From JACQZU01 sp041908165 (lineage in GTDB: Bacteria; Acidobacteriota; Holophagae; Holophagales; Holophagaceae), in contig JAYRFV010000122.1 of the NCBI GenBank assembly GCA_041908165.1, positions 1 to 31,078 of the forward strand: a stretch of DNA of 31,078 nt, given 5' to 3'. The notes beneath the pieces were generated by a model. It made no database searches. It was not told where the DNA came from and saw only the letters and a list, made by a program, of their open reading frames with translations. The position numbers were made by a program, and so were the translations under genes. Shown here one piece after another: positions 22,182 to 29,315 of this stretch; within the stretch, counting starts at the first letter, position 1; the number at the start of each line of letters is the position of its first letter.

Positions 22182-23107
22182 ACCAGCAGATCGTTGGCCA
22201 GGTCGAGCACGTACTTGAAGGGCATGTAGCCGTAGCCGCCATCGCCCCAGCCCGTGCCCCAAGAGTTGCGGAAGATGAAGTAGCCACCGCCGGGGTACTT
22301 GGCGCTCTTGTGGTAGCCCACCAGCACCACCGAGTGGCCGTCGAAGGTGTTGGGCCGCGACGGCACCACCATCAGGTCCACGCCGTCGACGTTCTGGACC
22401 TGGGTGCTGTTGGGCCACAGGGCGCCCAGGGCGACCGGCCGCTTGGCCTTGATCTGGGCGAGGGCCTCGTTGAGCTGGGCCTGGGAGGCGCCCTTGCTGC
22501 TGTCCCAGGGCTTGATGAAGACGGCGGTGTGCCGCGGAGCCTGCTTGCCGGCGGTGACCACGGCGGAGGAGGGCGCCCAGGAGGCGTTGAAGCTGGCCTG
22601 GTAGGGGGCGGAGGCTTCCACCACCGCGCCGAAGGCCTGATAGCCCTTGTCGAGGTCGCTGTAGAAGCCGCCGTCGTGGTAGGGCGTGCCGAGCACGGCG
22701 TTGCCGGCCCAGTTGAGGTACTCGACGCTGTAGTTGAGGCCGGTCTTCCCCTGCTTCTGGCAGGTGATGAACTCCTGGCAGAAGGCCAGGGCGTGGACAC
22801 TGCAGGTGCCGCGGGGCCCCTGGGCCCGCACCGGCAGCTGGAAGCTGCTGATGGCGGTCCGCAGGTCCATGAACACCTCCGGGCTGAGCACGATCAGCTT
22901 GGAGATGTCGATGGGCTTCATCTTGACGGGCTGCTGCTGGGCCTGGCGGATCTTCGCGTTGACCTCCGCGAGCCGGGCCCTCCGCAGGACCACCGCCGGA
23001 TCGGCCTGGACCGCCTTGGGCATCGGCTGCAGGGCCTGGAGCGCCTGCGTCTGGATTTCGGCGGCACCCAGGCCGACCGCGGACAGGAAGAGGGCGAGGG
23101 AGATCAT
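22172..23107 (-). CDS. Secreted papain-like (C1 family) cysteine protease
   Basis: This 311-residue protein has a signal peptide (about 1-16), a short Gln-rich pro-like region (about 17-85) and a papain-fold domain. The oxyanion Gln is Q96 and the catalytic Cys C102 in QGPRGTCSVHALAF. The catalytic His is H258 in FDGHSVVLVGYH and the Asn N281 in FRNSWGTGWGDGGYGYMP. All four key residues are in order, so the enzyme should be active, probably outside the cytoplasm. The Trp usually following the catalytic Cys is replaced by Ser, which is seen in bacterial relatives. AGGAG 6 nt before the ATG supports the start. It converges with rlmF (10-bp overlap) and is divergent from the DUF4197 gene. Confidence 0.9.
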   Translation of the reverse strand: MISLALFLSAVGLGAAEIQTQALQALQPMPKAVQADPAVVLRRARLAEVNAKIRQAQQQPVKMKPIDISKLIVLSPEVFMDLRTAISSFQLPVRAQGPRGTCSVHALAFCQEFITCQKQGKTGLNYSVEYLNWAGNAVLGTPYHDGGFYSDLDKGYQAFGAVVEASAPYQASFNASWAPSSAVVTAGKQAPRHTAVFIKPWDSSKGASQAQLNEALAQIKAKRPVALGALWPNSTQVQNVDGVDLMVVPSRPNTFDGHSVVLVGYHKSAKYPGGGYFIFRNSWGTGWGDGGYGYMPFKYVLDLANDLLVYK

Positions 23108-23241
23108 GGAGGCTCCTGGAAAGGGATGAATCCAACATGGGTGAATCCGGCGCTCCCGTCTTGGACCGGTGGCGGCATTTCCGCTTGGACCAGTTGCGAA
23201 GGTAGGATCGGGACAGCCGCCCCGCGACCCGAAAGGCCCCC

Positions 23242-23916
23242 ATGCGCCGCCTGCTGACCTGCCTCCTGTTCGCCACCGCCGCCTGGACCCAGGACCTCGC
23301 CTCCCTCAGCCAAGGCGAGGCCGGCAGGGGGCTCCGCGAGGCCCTTGTGTCGGGGGTCGGCCAGGCCGTGGGCAGCCTGTCCGCCGCCGACGGGTTCCTC
23401 GGCAACCCCGAGGTGAAGATCCCGCTGCCCCCGGCCCTCGAGAAGGCGGAGCGCACCCTGCGACGGCTCGGCATGGGCCGGCAGGCGGACGAACTGGTCA
23501 CCACCATGAACCGGGCGGCGGAATCGGCGGTGGCCGAAGCCAAGCCGATCCTGCTGGACGGCATCAAGAAGATGACCCTGGCCGATGCCAAGGGCATCCT
23601 CACCGGACCCGAGGACAGCGCCACCCGCTACTTCCGCAAGACCAGCGGCGAAGCGATCCTGAAGAAGTTCCTGCCCAAGGTGAAGGCCGCCACCGCCCGG
23701 GTGAAGCTGGCCGAGGACTACAACCGCTTCGCCGGCCCCGCCGCGCAGTTCGGCCTCATCGATGCGAAGGACGCCGACCTCGACCAGTACATCGCCGCCC
23801 GCGCCGTGGACGGCCTATTCCTGATGATCGCCAAGCAGGAGAAGGCGATCCGCGCCGACCCCATCGGCCAGTCCAGCAAGCTGCTGCGGAAGGTCTTCGG
23901 GGCGCTCAGGATCTGA
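23242..23916 (+). CDS. DUF4197-family secreted protein
   Basis: This 224-residue protein has a signal peptide (about 1-16, ending AAWTQ) and a DUF4197 pattern: LSQGEAGRGLREALVSGVGQAVGSLSAADGFLGNPEVKIPLPP, then MNRAAESAVAEAKPILLDGIKKMTLADAKGIL and RYFRKTSGEAILKKFLP. The end is DAKDADLDQYIAARAVDGLFLMIAKQEKAIRADP. DUF4197 proteins are widespread helical envelope proteins of unknown biochemical role. It is divergent from the papain-like protease, and the 134-bp spacer contains a repeated CTTGGACC (23160-23167 and 23184-23191) of uncertain meaning. No enzyme motif is visible. Confidence 0.88.
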   Translation: MRRLLTCLLFATAAWTQDLASLSQGEAGRGLREALVSGVGQAVGSLSAADGFLGNPEVKIPLPPALEKAERTLRRLGMGRQADELVTTMNRAAESAVAEAKPILLDGIKKMTLADAKGILTGPEDSATRYFRKTSGEAILKKFLPKVKAATARVKLAEDYNRFAGPAAQFGLIDAKDADLDQYIAARAVDGLFLMIAKQEKAIRADPIGQSSKLLRKVFGALRI

Positions 23917-24009
23917 CCTCCGCCGAGAATTCAGGGAACTCCCGGCGATTGCGCCCATGATGGAGCCAGGGCCCGGCTTCCCCTTGGACCCCGCTTCGAA
24001 AGAGGATCC

Positions 24010-24300
24010 ATGGACAGCCTCGACCCCTCCTCGACCCCGGTCCCGCCGAAGGCCCCCCGCGCCTCCCGCTCCCGCGATCCGGAACCGCCGCCGACCCGCG
24101 CCCTCTCCCCGGGACGGCTTGCCCTGCTGCAGCTGATCGTCAAGTTCCCGGGCGTCCCCAGGTTGAAGCTGCTGGCCATCCCCGGCGTCGGCGACGCCGA
24201 CCTGGCCTACCTCACCGCCAACGACCTGATCAAGGTCCGGGAGCCGGCCCGCTACCGCGCGACCCACCACGGCGAGATCGTCGGCAAGCGCGGCTGGTAG
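24010..24300 (+). CDS. Small protein with winged-helix-like C-terminus, unknown function
   Basis: This 96-residue protein has a Pro/Ser/Arg-rich N-terminal third and then a compact domain. Its order is a helix (RLALLQLIVKFPG), a helix (AIPGVGDADLAYLTANDLI) and a basic hairpin (VREPARYRATHHGEIVGKRG). This resembles a minimal winged helix with a recognition helix and wing, so DNA binding is possible, but I do not recognise the family. GAGG sits 5 nt before the ATG, supporting it as a real gene. It is 93 bp downstream of the DUF4197 gene and is the last gene before the low-GC patch. Confidence 0.6.
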   Translation: MDSLDPSSTPVPPKAPRASRSRDPEPPPTRALSPGRLALLQLIVKFPGVPRLKLLAIPGVGDADLAYLTANDLIKVREPARYRATHHGEIVGKRGW

Positions 24301-24413
24301 GAAAGGCGCGACCGGCAACCGGTCTCATCCGGAGAACACATATCTGCCGATCGTCCACAGCGAATAAATTGATTTGCTTGAGATGATGATTGATTGAAAT
24401 TTGATATTTCTTT

Positions 24414-25445
24414 TTATACAGAATGAAATGCGCTTCGATGGATTCTTCCCGCCTTTTTATCGAGACGGTGCCAGCCGCTGGAGTCGTTCATGGTGACCCA
24501 GCGTCTTTCCTCTACGCGGTAGAACCAATCTTTATCGATTTCAAAAAACATTTGTAAATCTTCAGTTTCAATAATATTACTAATTTCATTGGTATGTGAA
24601 TGAATTTCATCAAAATCCGTGGTGCATTTCTGCCCCATCTCGCTGTAGAGAAGGTGAAGTTTCAGCAGCAGTTCGAGGACCTCATGGTCCATGACACGGA
24701 CGTCCAGCCCAAGCGACTTTGCCTCCCGCAGCACGATGGGGTAGGAGTGCGAAGGGTATTTCGAGTTCAGTGATTCCGAGATGGCCGCCACGAGTTCCTG
24801 GTCTTCAACATGGCGGGAAAGGATATCGCGGCACAGCTTCGTGGACAGGCTGTCGGCCCGGTCGACCGCTCCTATCACCAGAGGATGGACGTACTCGAAT
24901 AGGGATTTGTAGGGATTGGAAGCGGTTTGGTCCTTTTGACTCTGCCAGAGGTGAATCACCCTCTTCAATTCATCCAGGCTGACGCTCACACGGTCGTTGT
25001 CCCTGTCGATCGGCGACAGATCGTGGGTGAGGGAAGTGTCGATCGCAGTCAAATAGGACATCGGTCCCATGTGGATCACGTTGGCACCCAGGGCAATCAT
25101 CGTGGCTGCGGATGCGCATTCCATGGGGACCAGCGCGTGGATGCTTCGGTAGTACTCGCGAAGCAGGTTGACAATGCGGAAAGCGGTTTCACCACTTCCG
25201 CCATCCGATTTGATGAAGACAAATGCCTGATTGCCCTTACCGGATTTTTCCAGAAGTTTATACAACGCGACCACTTCATGCTGGCGCACAGACCCCCTAG
25301 GGTTATGCCAGTAGGAAATAAAGGGAGCGCCGAGTTTTTCAGACAGCCTTGCAATCAACAACTGGGTTTCACGAAATTTAATCGGTGGTTTTTTCAATTT
25401 GTTCTGTCGCATCGTAGAAACAGGATTCCCGGTTGTTTGTTCCAT
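24414..25445 (-). CDS. ClpP-fold serine protease of the serine dehydrogenase proteinase (SDH/SppA-like) type
   Basis: The 343-residue product (350 if the upstream ATG at 25466 is used) has a ClpP/crotonase-fold core. Visible are a FISYWHNPRGSV start, FVFIKSDGGSGETAFRIVNLLREY (oxyanion-loop glycines), VPMECASAATMIALGANVIHMGP with the likely nucleophile S112 (in SAAT), and SYLTAIDTSL. This fits the PF01972-type family, membrane-free SppA relatives; the substrate is unknown. After about residue 240 a roughly 100-residue acidic C-terminal extension follows that I do not recognise. I prefer the second ATG because AAGGA lies 9 nt upstream, whereas the first has no ribosome binding site. Composition is far lower in GC than the neighbours, pointing to transfer. 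Confidence 0.78.
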   Translation of the reverse strand: MEQTTGNPVSTMRQNKLKKPPIKFRETQLLIARLSEKLGAPFISYWHNPRGSVRQHEVVALYKLLEKSGKGNQAFVFIKSDGGSGETAFRIVNLLREYYRSIHALVPMECASAATMIALGANVIHMGPMSYLTAIDTSLTHDLSPIDRDNDRVSVSLDELKRVIHLWQSQKDQTASNPYKSLFEYVHPLVIGAVDRADSLSTKLCRDILSRHVEDQELVAAISESLNSKYPSHSYPIVLREAKSLGLDVRVMDHEVLELLLKLHLLYSEMGQKCTTDFDEIHSHTNEISNIIETEDLQMFFEIDKDWFYRVEERRWVTMNDSSGWHRLDKKAGRIHRSAFHSV

Positions 25446-25493
25446 TCGTATGTTTCCTTGATGCATATCATTTATTGAGGATTACCTGCTTGC

Positions 25494-25510
25494 ATTGAAG
25501 CCGATTCAAT
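25494..25510. promoter_or_regulatory. Inverted repeat upstream of the transferred protease gene
   Basis: ATTGAA and TTCAAT arms (25494-25499 and 25505-25510) flank a GCCGA centre, about 50 bp upstream of the protease start. It could be an operator or part of the AT-rich promoter, but it is short. Confidence 0.25.
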
Positions 25511-25569
25511 CCTGCGTCAGCACGTGCTTTCCGCAATTCGGTTCCGGTCCATGGAAGTGCGATCTGGCC

Positions 25570-27609
25570 TCAGCCCTTCAGCGACTTGGCCGCCAGTTCC
25601 AGCACGTCCTGGGTGGCGACCTCCTCGTGGCCGGTCTCGCCGGCGGCGTTGCTGAGCATGACGTTGCAGAAGGGGCAGGAGACCGCGACGCAGGAGGCCT
25701 TGGTTTCCACAGCCTGCTCGAAACGCGCGTGGTTGACCCGGGTGCCCAGCTTCTCCTCCAGCCACATGCGTCCGCCGCCGGCGCCGCAGCACATCGTGGC
25801 CTCGCCCTTCTTCTCCATCTCGGTGAGCTTGACCCCTGGAATGGCGTCGAGGATCGCCCGCGGCGCCGCCACCTGGCCGTTGTAGCGGCTGAGGTAGCAG
25901 GGATCGTGGTAGGTGAGGTCCACATCCACCGTCTGCTCCAGCTTCAGCTTCCCCTCGGCGATCAGCTTCGCCACCAGTTCGGTGCCGTGGACCACCTCGA
26001 ACGCGCCGCCGAAGTCCGGGTACTCGTTCTTCAGGGTGTTCAGGCAGTGCGGGCAGTTGGTGACGATCTTCTTGACGCCGTGGCCGTTCAGCAGCTCGAT
26101 GTTGGCCTCGGTGGCCGACTGGAACAGGTACTCGTTGCCGAGCCGGCGGGCCGATTCGCAGGTGCAGGATTCCTCGGTGCCGAGGATCGCGAAGCTGACG
26201 TCGGCGGCCTTCAGCAGCTTGGCCAGGGACTGCGACACCCGCTGTCCGGCGGCGTCGTAGGAGCCGGCGCAGCCCACCCAGAACAGGTATTCGGCGTCGG
26301 GTTTTTCGGCGAGGATCGGGATCTCCCGCCCTTCGGCCCACTTGGCGCGGTCCGACTGCGGCAGGTTCCAGGGGTTGCCCTGGCGCTCCATGCCCTTGAA
26401 GGCCACCTGCGCCTCGGCCGGGAAGTCGCTCTCCTCGAGGGTCAGGTAGCGGCGCATCTGCACCAGCTTGTCGACGAAGGTGATGTGCAGCGGGCAGGCC
26501 CACTCGCAGTAGCCGCAGCTGGTGCAGGCCCAGATGGTGTCGGTGCTGATGGCGCCGCCGAGGGCGCCGGCGCTCCAGGGGTGGTGGTCCTGGCGCAGGT
26601 CCCAGACCGAGCCCTCCGGCACAGGCCCGCCGATCAGCTTGCGGTCCTCCGGCACCGGCCGGTCCTGGGCCAGGTCGGCGGGCGGCGTCGCGTACAGGTA
26701 GTCCCGCAGGTCGTTGCCGAAGTTCTTCGGCCGCAGCGGCTTGCCGGTCAGGGTGGTGGGACAGTGCTCCAGGCAGCGGCCGCACTCGGTGCAGGTGTAG
26801 AGGTCGAGCATCTGCTTCCAGGTGAAGTCCTGGATGCGGTTGGCGCCGAAGTGCTCGGCCTCCAGGTCCATCTTCTTCAGGTTCTTGGTCGGCTCGAGGG
26901 CGCGGAAGTAGATGTTGAAGACCGACGTGAACACATGGAAATGCTTGCTGTAGGGCAGGAAGTTGGCGAAGCCGTACAGCGCGGCCAGGTGCAGCCACCA
27001 GTTGACCTTGTAAAGGGTCGTGAGCTGGTCCAGGTTGTGCCCCGCGAACCAGCCGGCGACCATCCGGCTGGCGGGGGCCCAGGCGGCCCAGGCGGGGGCG
27101 TCGCGGGCGATCAGGGCGCCGTCCGCCAGCAGGTCGGTGGCCATCAGCACCGCGATGAAGCTCAGGGTGCCCCAGGCGTCCAGGCTGTTCTCCAGCCGCC
27201 AGGGCTTGAACAGCGCGCGGCGCAGCATGGCCAGGGCGATGCCGGCCAGCACCAGCACCTCGAAGACGTCCTTCATGAAGCTGTAGGCCAGGCCGGCGCC
27301 GCCCAGCAACTCCACCAGGTGGAAGCGCGGGAACAGGCCGCCCAGGATCAGGTCGAGGGAGCGCAGGGAGAGGACGCAGAAGCCCCAGAAGATCAGCAGG
27401 TGGTAGAGCCCAGCGTAGGGGTCGCGGACCATCCGCTTCTGCACGAAGGCGTAGAGCAGCACGCCCTTGAGGCGCACCCAGGGCTGGTCGAAGCGGTCAT
27501 CCGGGAGGCCGGCCCGCAGGGTGGCGATCCGGCGGCTGGCGGTGAAGGCGAAGAAGCCCGCTGCGCCCAGGGTGAGGATCCAGAACAGCATCAGTTCCAA
27601 GGGCGCCAT
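25570..27609 (-). CDS. Membrane-bound Fe-S oxidoreductase (HdrD/CCG-domain, EMO-like)
   Basis: The 679-residue protein has an N-terminal membrane domain (about 1-230) of the nitrate-reductase-gamma cytochrome b type, with several hydrophobic helices and His residues in GLYHLLIFWG and FANFLPYSKHFHVF. Two 4Fe-4S motifs follow, CTECGRCLEHCP (about 273-284) and CTSCGYCEWACP (about 361-372). Two Cys-rich CCG domains end the protein (VGCAGSYD, NCPHCLNTL, YHDPCYLSRYNG, CCGAGGGRMW, SCPFCNVML). This architecture matches proteins proposed to pass electrons from electron-transfer flavoprotein to menaquinone (EMO), and so would suit fatty-acid oxidation; the fadH-like gene is elsewhere in the window. The start at 27609 is set by GGAGGT just upstream of the ATG. 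It is divergent from the rhodanese operon. Confidence 0.88.
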   Translation of the reverse strand: MAPLELMLFWILTLGAAGFFAFTASRRIATLRAGLPDDRFDQPWVRLKGVLLYAFVQKRMVRDPYAGLYHLLIFWGFCVLSLRSLDLILGGLFPRFHLVELLGGAGLAYSFMKDVFEVLVLAGIALAMLRRALFKPWRLENSLDAWGTLSFIAVLMATDLLADGALIARDAPAWAAWAPASRMVAGWFAGHNLDQLTTLYKVNWWLHLAALYGFANFLPYSKHFHVFTSVFNIYFRALEPTKNLKKMDLEAEHFGANRIQDFTWKQMLDLYTCTECGRCLEHCPTTLTGKPLRPKNFGNDLRDYLYATPPADLAQDRPVPEDRKLIGGPVPEGSVWDLRQDHHPWSAGALGGAISTDTIWACTSCGYCEWACPLHITFVDKLVQMRRYLTLEESDFPAEAQVAFKGMERQGNPWNLPQSDRAKWAEGREIPILAEKPDAEYLFWVGCAGSYDAAGQRVSQSLAKLLKAADVSFAILGTEESCTCESARRLGNEYLFQSATEANIELLNGHGVKKIVTNCPHCLNTLKNEYPDFGGAFEVVHGTELVAKLIAEGKLKLEQTVDVDLTYHDPCYLSRYNGQVAAPRAILDAIPGVKLTEMEKKGEATMCCGAGGGRMWLEEKLGTRVNHARFEQAVETKASCVAVSCPFCNVMLSNAAGETGHEEVATQDVLELAAKSLKG

Positions 27610-27696
27610 GGGACCTCCGGGGAGCTTTGAGGACAAGCCGGGAATGAGACAGTCTATCGGCCGCCATGCGAAACTCTAGGCCGACCTGGAGTCAAG

Positions 27697-28059
27697 GTGG
27701 AGGACAACCGGAGCTTTCGTTTTTCAGCGGCCGTCGAGCGGCCGCTGTCGGTGGTGTTCCGGCGCGCGGACGGCGCCTGGGAGGGCCACGACTACCGGGT
27801 GGAGGTCGTGGTGGCGCGCGCCGGCCTGGACGGCTTCGACGTGGTGATGGACTTCCGCGACCTGGAGACCCAGCTCGATCGGATCCTCGCCCCCTGCCAG
27901 GGACGCCTGTTGGCGGACCTGGGCCTGGAGGGACCGCGGCAGCTGGCCGCGCGCATCGCCGCGGAGGTCGGCCCGGTGGTGCCGTCGCCGGCGCGCCTCG
28001 AGGAGGTCGCCCTCACCGACGGCACTGGCCGCCGGCTGGCCCTGAGGCCCGCCCCATGA
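27697..28059 (+). CDS. Degenerate 6-pyruvoyl-tetrahydropterin synthase/QueD-like protein
   Basis: This 120-residue protein has the PTPS/QueD T-fold pattern FRFSAAVE...GHDYRVEVVVARAGLDGFDVVMDFRDLETQLDRIL, then GRLLADLGLEGPRQLAARIAAEVG. In active enzymes the zinc is held by His in SAAH, HGH and LDH motifs. Here the first His is Val, the HGH is reduced to EGH, and the LDH motif is replaced, so only one zinc ligand remains. It is therefore unlikely to be a working QueD and may be a pterin-binding or structural relative. The start is GTG with GGAG 7 nt upstream. It is first in a four-gene operon; its TGA overlaps the next ATG (ATGA). Confidence 0.65.
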   Translation: MEDNRSFRFSAAVERPLSVVFRRADGAWEGHDYRVEVVVARAGLDGFDVVMDFRDLETQLDRILAPCQGRLLADLGLEGPRQLAARIAAEVGPVVPSPARLEEVALTDGTGRRLALRPAP

Positions 28060-28814
28060 TCCGGCGCATCGCTGCTGAGGGCGCGGCCCTGCTGGGGCTG
28101 GCCCTGGCCTGCGCCTGGGCGTCCAACGCCCTGGCCGGCCCCGAACGCCGGCTGAGCTGGTTCCCACGGCAGGTGCGGGCGGTTCAGGCCACGCCTGGGC
28201 AGGCCGCGCCTGGGCAGGCCGCGCCCGTGCAGTCCGCGCCTGGGCAGTCCGCGCCCGTGCAGGCCACGCCTGGGCAGTCCGCGCCCGTGCAGGCCACGCC
28301 TGGGCAGGCCGCGCCCGTGCAGGCCGCGCCCGTGCAGGCCACGCCTGGGCAGGCCGCGCCCGTGCAGGCCGCGCCCGTGCAGGCCGCGCCGAAGGCCCGG
28401 GCGGCGGCGGCGTCCCCGGATCCGATCGAGGAGATGAAGCGGCGCTTCCCGCCGCTCACCGATGCCCCGATGGCCGACATCGGCGGCGAGGACGCGCTCT
28501 GGCTGCACGGCCGCGGGGCGCTGTTCGTGGACGCCCGCCGCACCTCGCTCTGGGCCCAGGGCCACATCCGCGGGGCGCAGGTGATCTCGGTGTGGGAGGA
28601 CGGGCTGGCCGAGAAGGTCGAGCGGCTGGCCATGTTCACCCCGGACCTGAAGCGGCCGGTGGTGCTCTACTGCACCGGCGGCGACTGCCGCGACAGCCAC
28701 CTGCTCGGGCAGAAGCTGTGGCTGGCCGGCTTCCGCAACATCCGCATCTACACCGGCGGCTATCCGGACTGGGAGGCCCGGCGCGGACCGGTCGCCCTCG
28801 GGGAGACGCCGTGA
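28056..28814 (+). CDS. Secreted rhodanese-like protein with pentapeptide-repeat linker
   Basis: This 252-residue protein has a signal peptide or membrane anchor (about 1-28, ending ...ASNALAG), a 70-residue repetitive linker (43-112) and a rhodanese domain (about 135-248). The domain shows FVDARRTSLWAQGHIRGA and the active loop LYCTGGDCRDSHLLGQKLW, with C206 and C211 before R212; IRIYTGGYPDWEA closes it. Rhodaneses move sulfane sulfur via a persulfide on the loop Cys. Two Cys in one loop is noteworthy: C206 is in the usual place, with a loop one residue longer than C-x4-R, and C211 could form a disulfide or persulfide with it. Export implies a role outside the cytoplasm. The gene overlaps its upstream neighbour by ATGA and its downstream one by GTGA. 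Confidence 0.88.
   Translation: MIRRIAAEGAALLGLALACAWASNALAGPERRLSWFPRQVRAVQATPGQAAPGQAAPVQSAPGQSAPVQATPGQSAPVQATPGQAAPVQAAPVQATPGQAAPVQAAPVQAAPKARAAAASPDPIEEMKRRFPPLTDAPMADIGGEDALWLHGRGALFVDARRTSLWAQGHIRGAQVISVWEDGLAEKVERLAMFTPDLKRPVVLYCTGGDCRDSHLLGQKLWLAGFRNIRIYTGGYPDWEARRGPVALGETP
28182..28391 (+). repeat. Fourteen tandem 15-bp units encoding a (V/G)Q(A/S)(A/T)P repeat
   Basis: The stretch encodes 14 consecutive pentapeptides, VQATP, GQAAP, VQSAP, GQSAP and VQAAP, in varied order without interruption. At DNA level the units are GTGCAGGCCGCGCCC or GGGCAGGCC(A/G)CGCCT and close variants, so long identical runs occur. Such in-frame tandem repeats are prone to copy-number change by slippage. 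The product is a flexible Pro/Gln-rich linker between the N-terminal signal/anchor and the rhodanese domain, plausibly spanning part of the envelope. Confidence 0.95.
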
Positions 28815-29287
28815 GCAGCCCTTCGCGTCCAGCCCTCGCGGAGCTGTCCGGGCACCGTTGGGTGCTGCTCGGCTGCGCCTGGATCCTGGGTGGCGTGATG
28901 GCCGGCGCGGCCTGGGCGAAGATCGCCGACCCGCCGGGCTTCCTGCGCAGCCTGTACGCCTACCTGCTGCTGCCGGACGCCCTCCTGGCGCCGCTGGCGC
29001 TGGCGCTGCCCTGGCTGGAGGCGCTCTGCGGCCTGGCCCTGGTGCTCGGCCCGGGCCGCCGCGGCGCGGCGGCGATCAGCCTGGCGCTGATGGTGGTGTT
29101 CATCGGCGCCCTGGGCATCAACCGGCTGCGCGGCAACCCGGTGGACTGTGGCTGCTTCGGCTCCTCGGGCCATGTCCAGAAGACCCGCGACGAGCGTCTC
29201 CGCGACATGGACCTGGCTCTGCTGCGCGACGTCGGCCTGGCGGTGCTGGCGATCAACCTGCTGCGGAAGGGAAGGCCGAAGGCTTGA
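28811..29287 (+). CDS. MauE/DoxX-like redox-associated membrane protein
   Basis: This 158-residue protein has about four hydrophobic segments (about 15-35, 50-70, 75-100 and 135-150). A DCGCFG motif (in NPVDCGCFGSS) lies between helices. This Cys-x-Cys motif and the overall layout match MauE-type membrane proteins, named for methylamine utilisation, where MauE is needed for maturation of disulfide-rich methylamine dehydrogenase. The family is thought to handle thiol/disulfide exchange at the membrane. The start is GTG overlapping the rhodanese stop (GTGA). No methylamine dehydrogenase genes are visible in the window, so its partner is probably the adjacent secreted rhodanese. Confidence 0.83.
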   Translation: MSSPSRPALAELSGHRWVLLGCAWILGGVMAGAAWAKIADPPGFLRSLYAYLLLPDALLAPLALALPWLEALCGLALVLGPGRRGAAAISLALMVVFIGALGINRLRGNPVDCGCFGSSGHVQKTRDERLRDMDLALLRDVGLAVLAINLLRKGRPKA

Positions 29288-29315
29288 GGCTGAAGGCCCC
29301 CGGCATGCCATCCCC

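Larger units (their letters stand above)
24301..25550. other. Low-GC patch, probable recent horizontal acquisition
   Basis: Base composition drops abruptly after 24340. The 60 bases at 24541-24600 contain only 13 G or C (about 22%), those at 25201-25260 contain 25 (about 42%), while neighbouring genes are near 70%. The patch holds one gene (24414-25445) with AT-rich flanks on both sides. Composition is uneven: the middle of the gene is closer to the host. No transposase, integrase, tRNA or direct-repeat boundary was seen. A hairpin GACCGG-CAA-CCGGTC lies at the left edge (24310-24324). Confidence 0.8.

Noticed and set aside
23160..23990. CTTGGACC repeated at 23160, 23184 and 23983 as a shared operator
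   Set aside because: Only 8 bp; the third copy is 19 bp from a start codon and spacing is inconsistent. Not distinguishable from chance.
24310..24324. GACCGG-CAA-CCGGTC hairpin as an attachment site of the low-GC patch
   Set aside because: No matching copy was found on the right side of the patch and no integrase is present.
25495..27630. Open frame of over 700 codons antisense to the Fe-S oxidoreductase
   Set aside because: Same reason: no domain pattern, mirror of a real gene with many conserved Cys motifs.
28182..28391. Possible CRISPR array
   Set aside because: Units are 15 bp, contiguous without spacers and in frame with a protein, so it is a coding tandem repeat.
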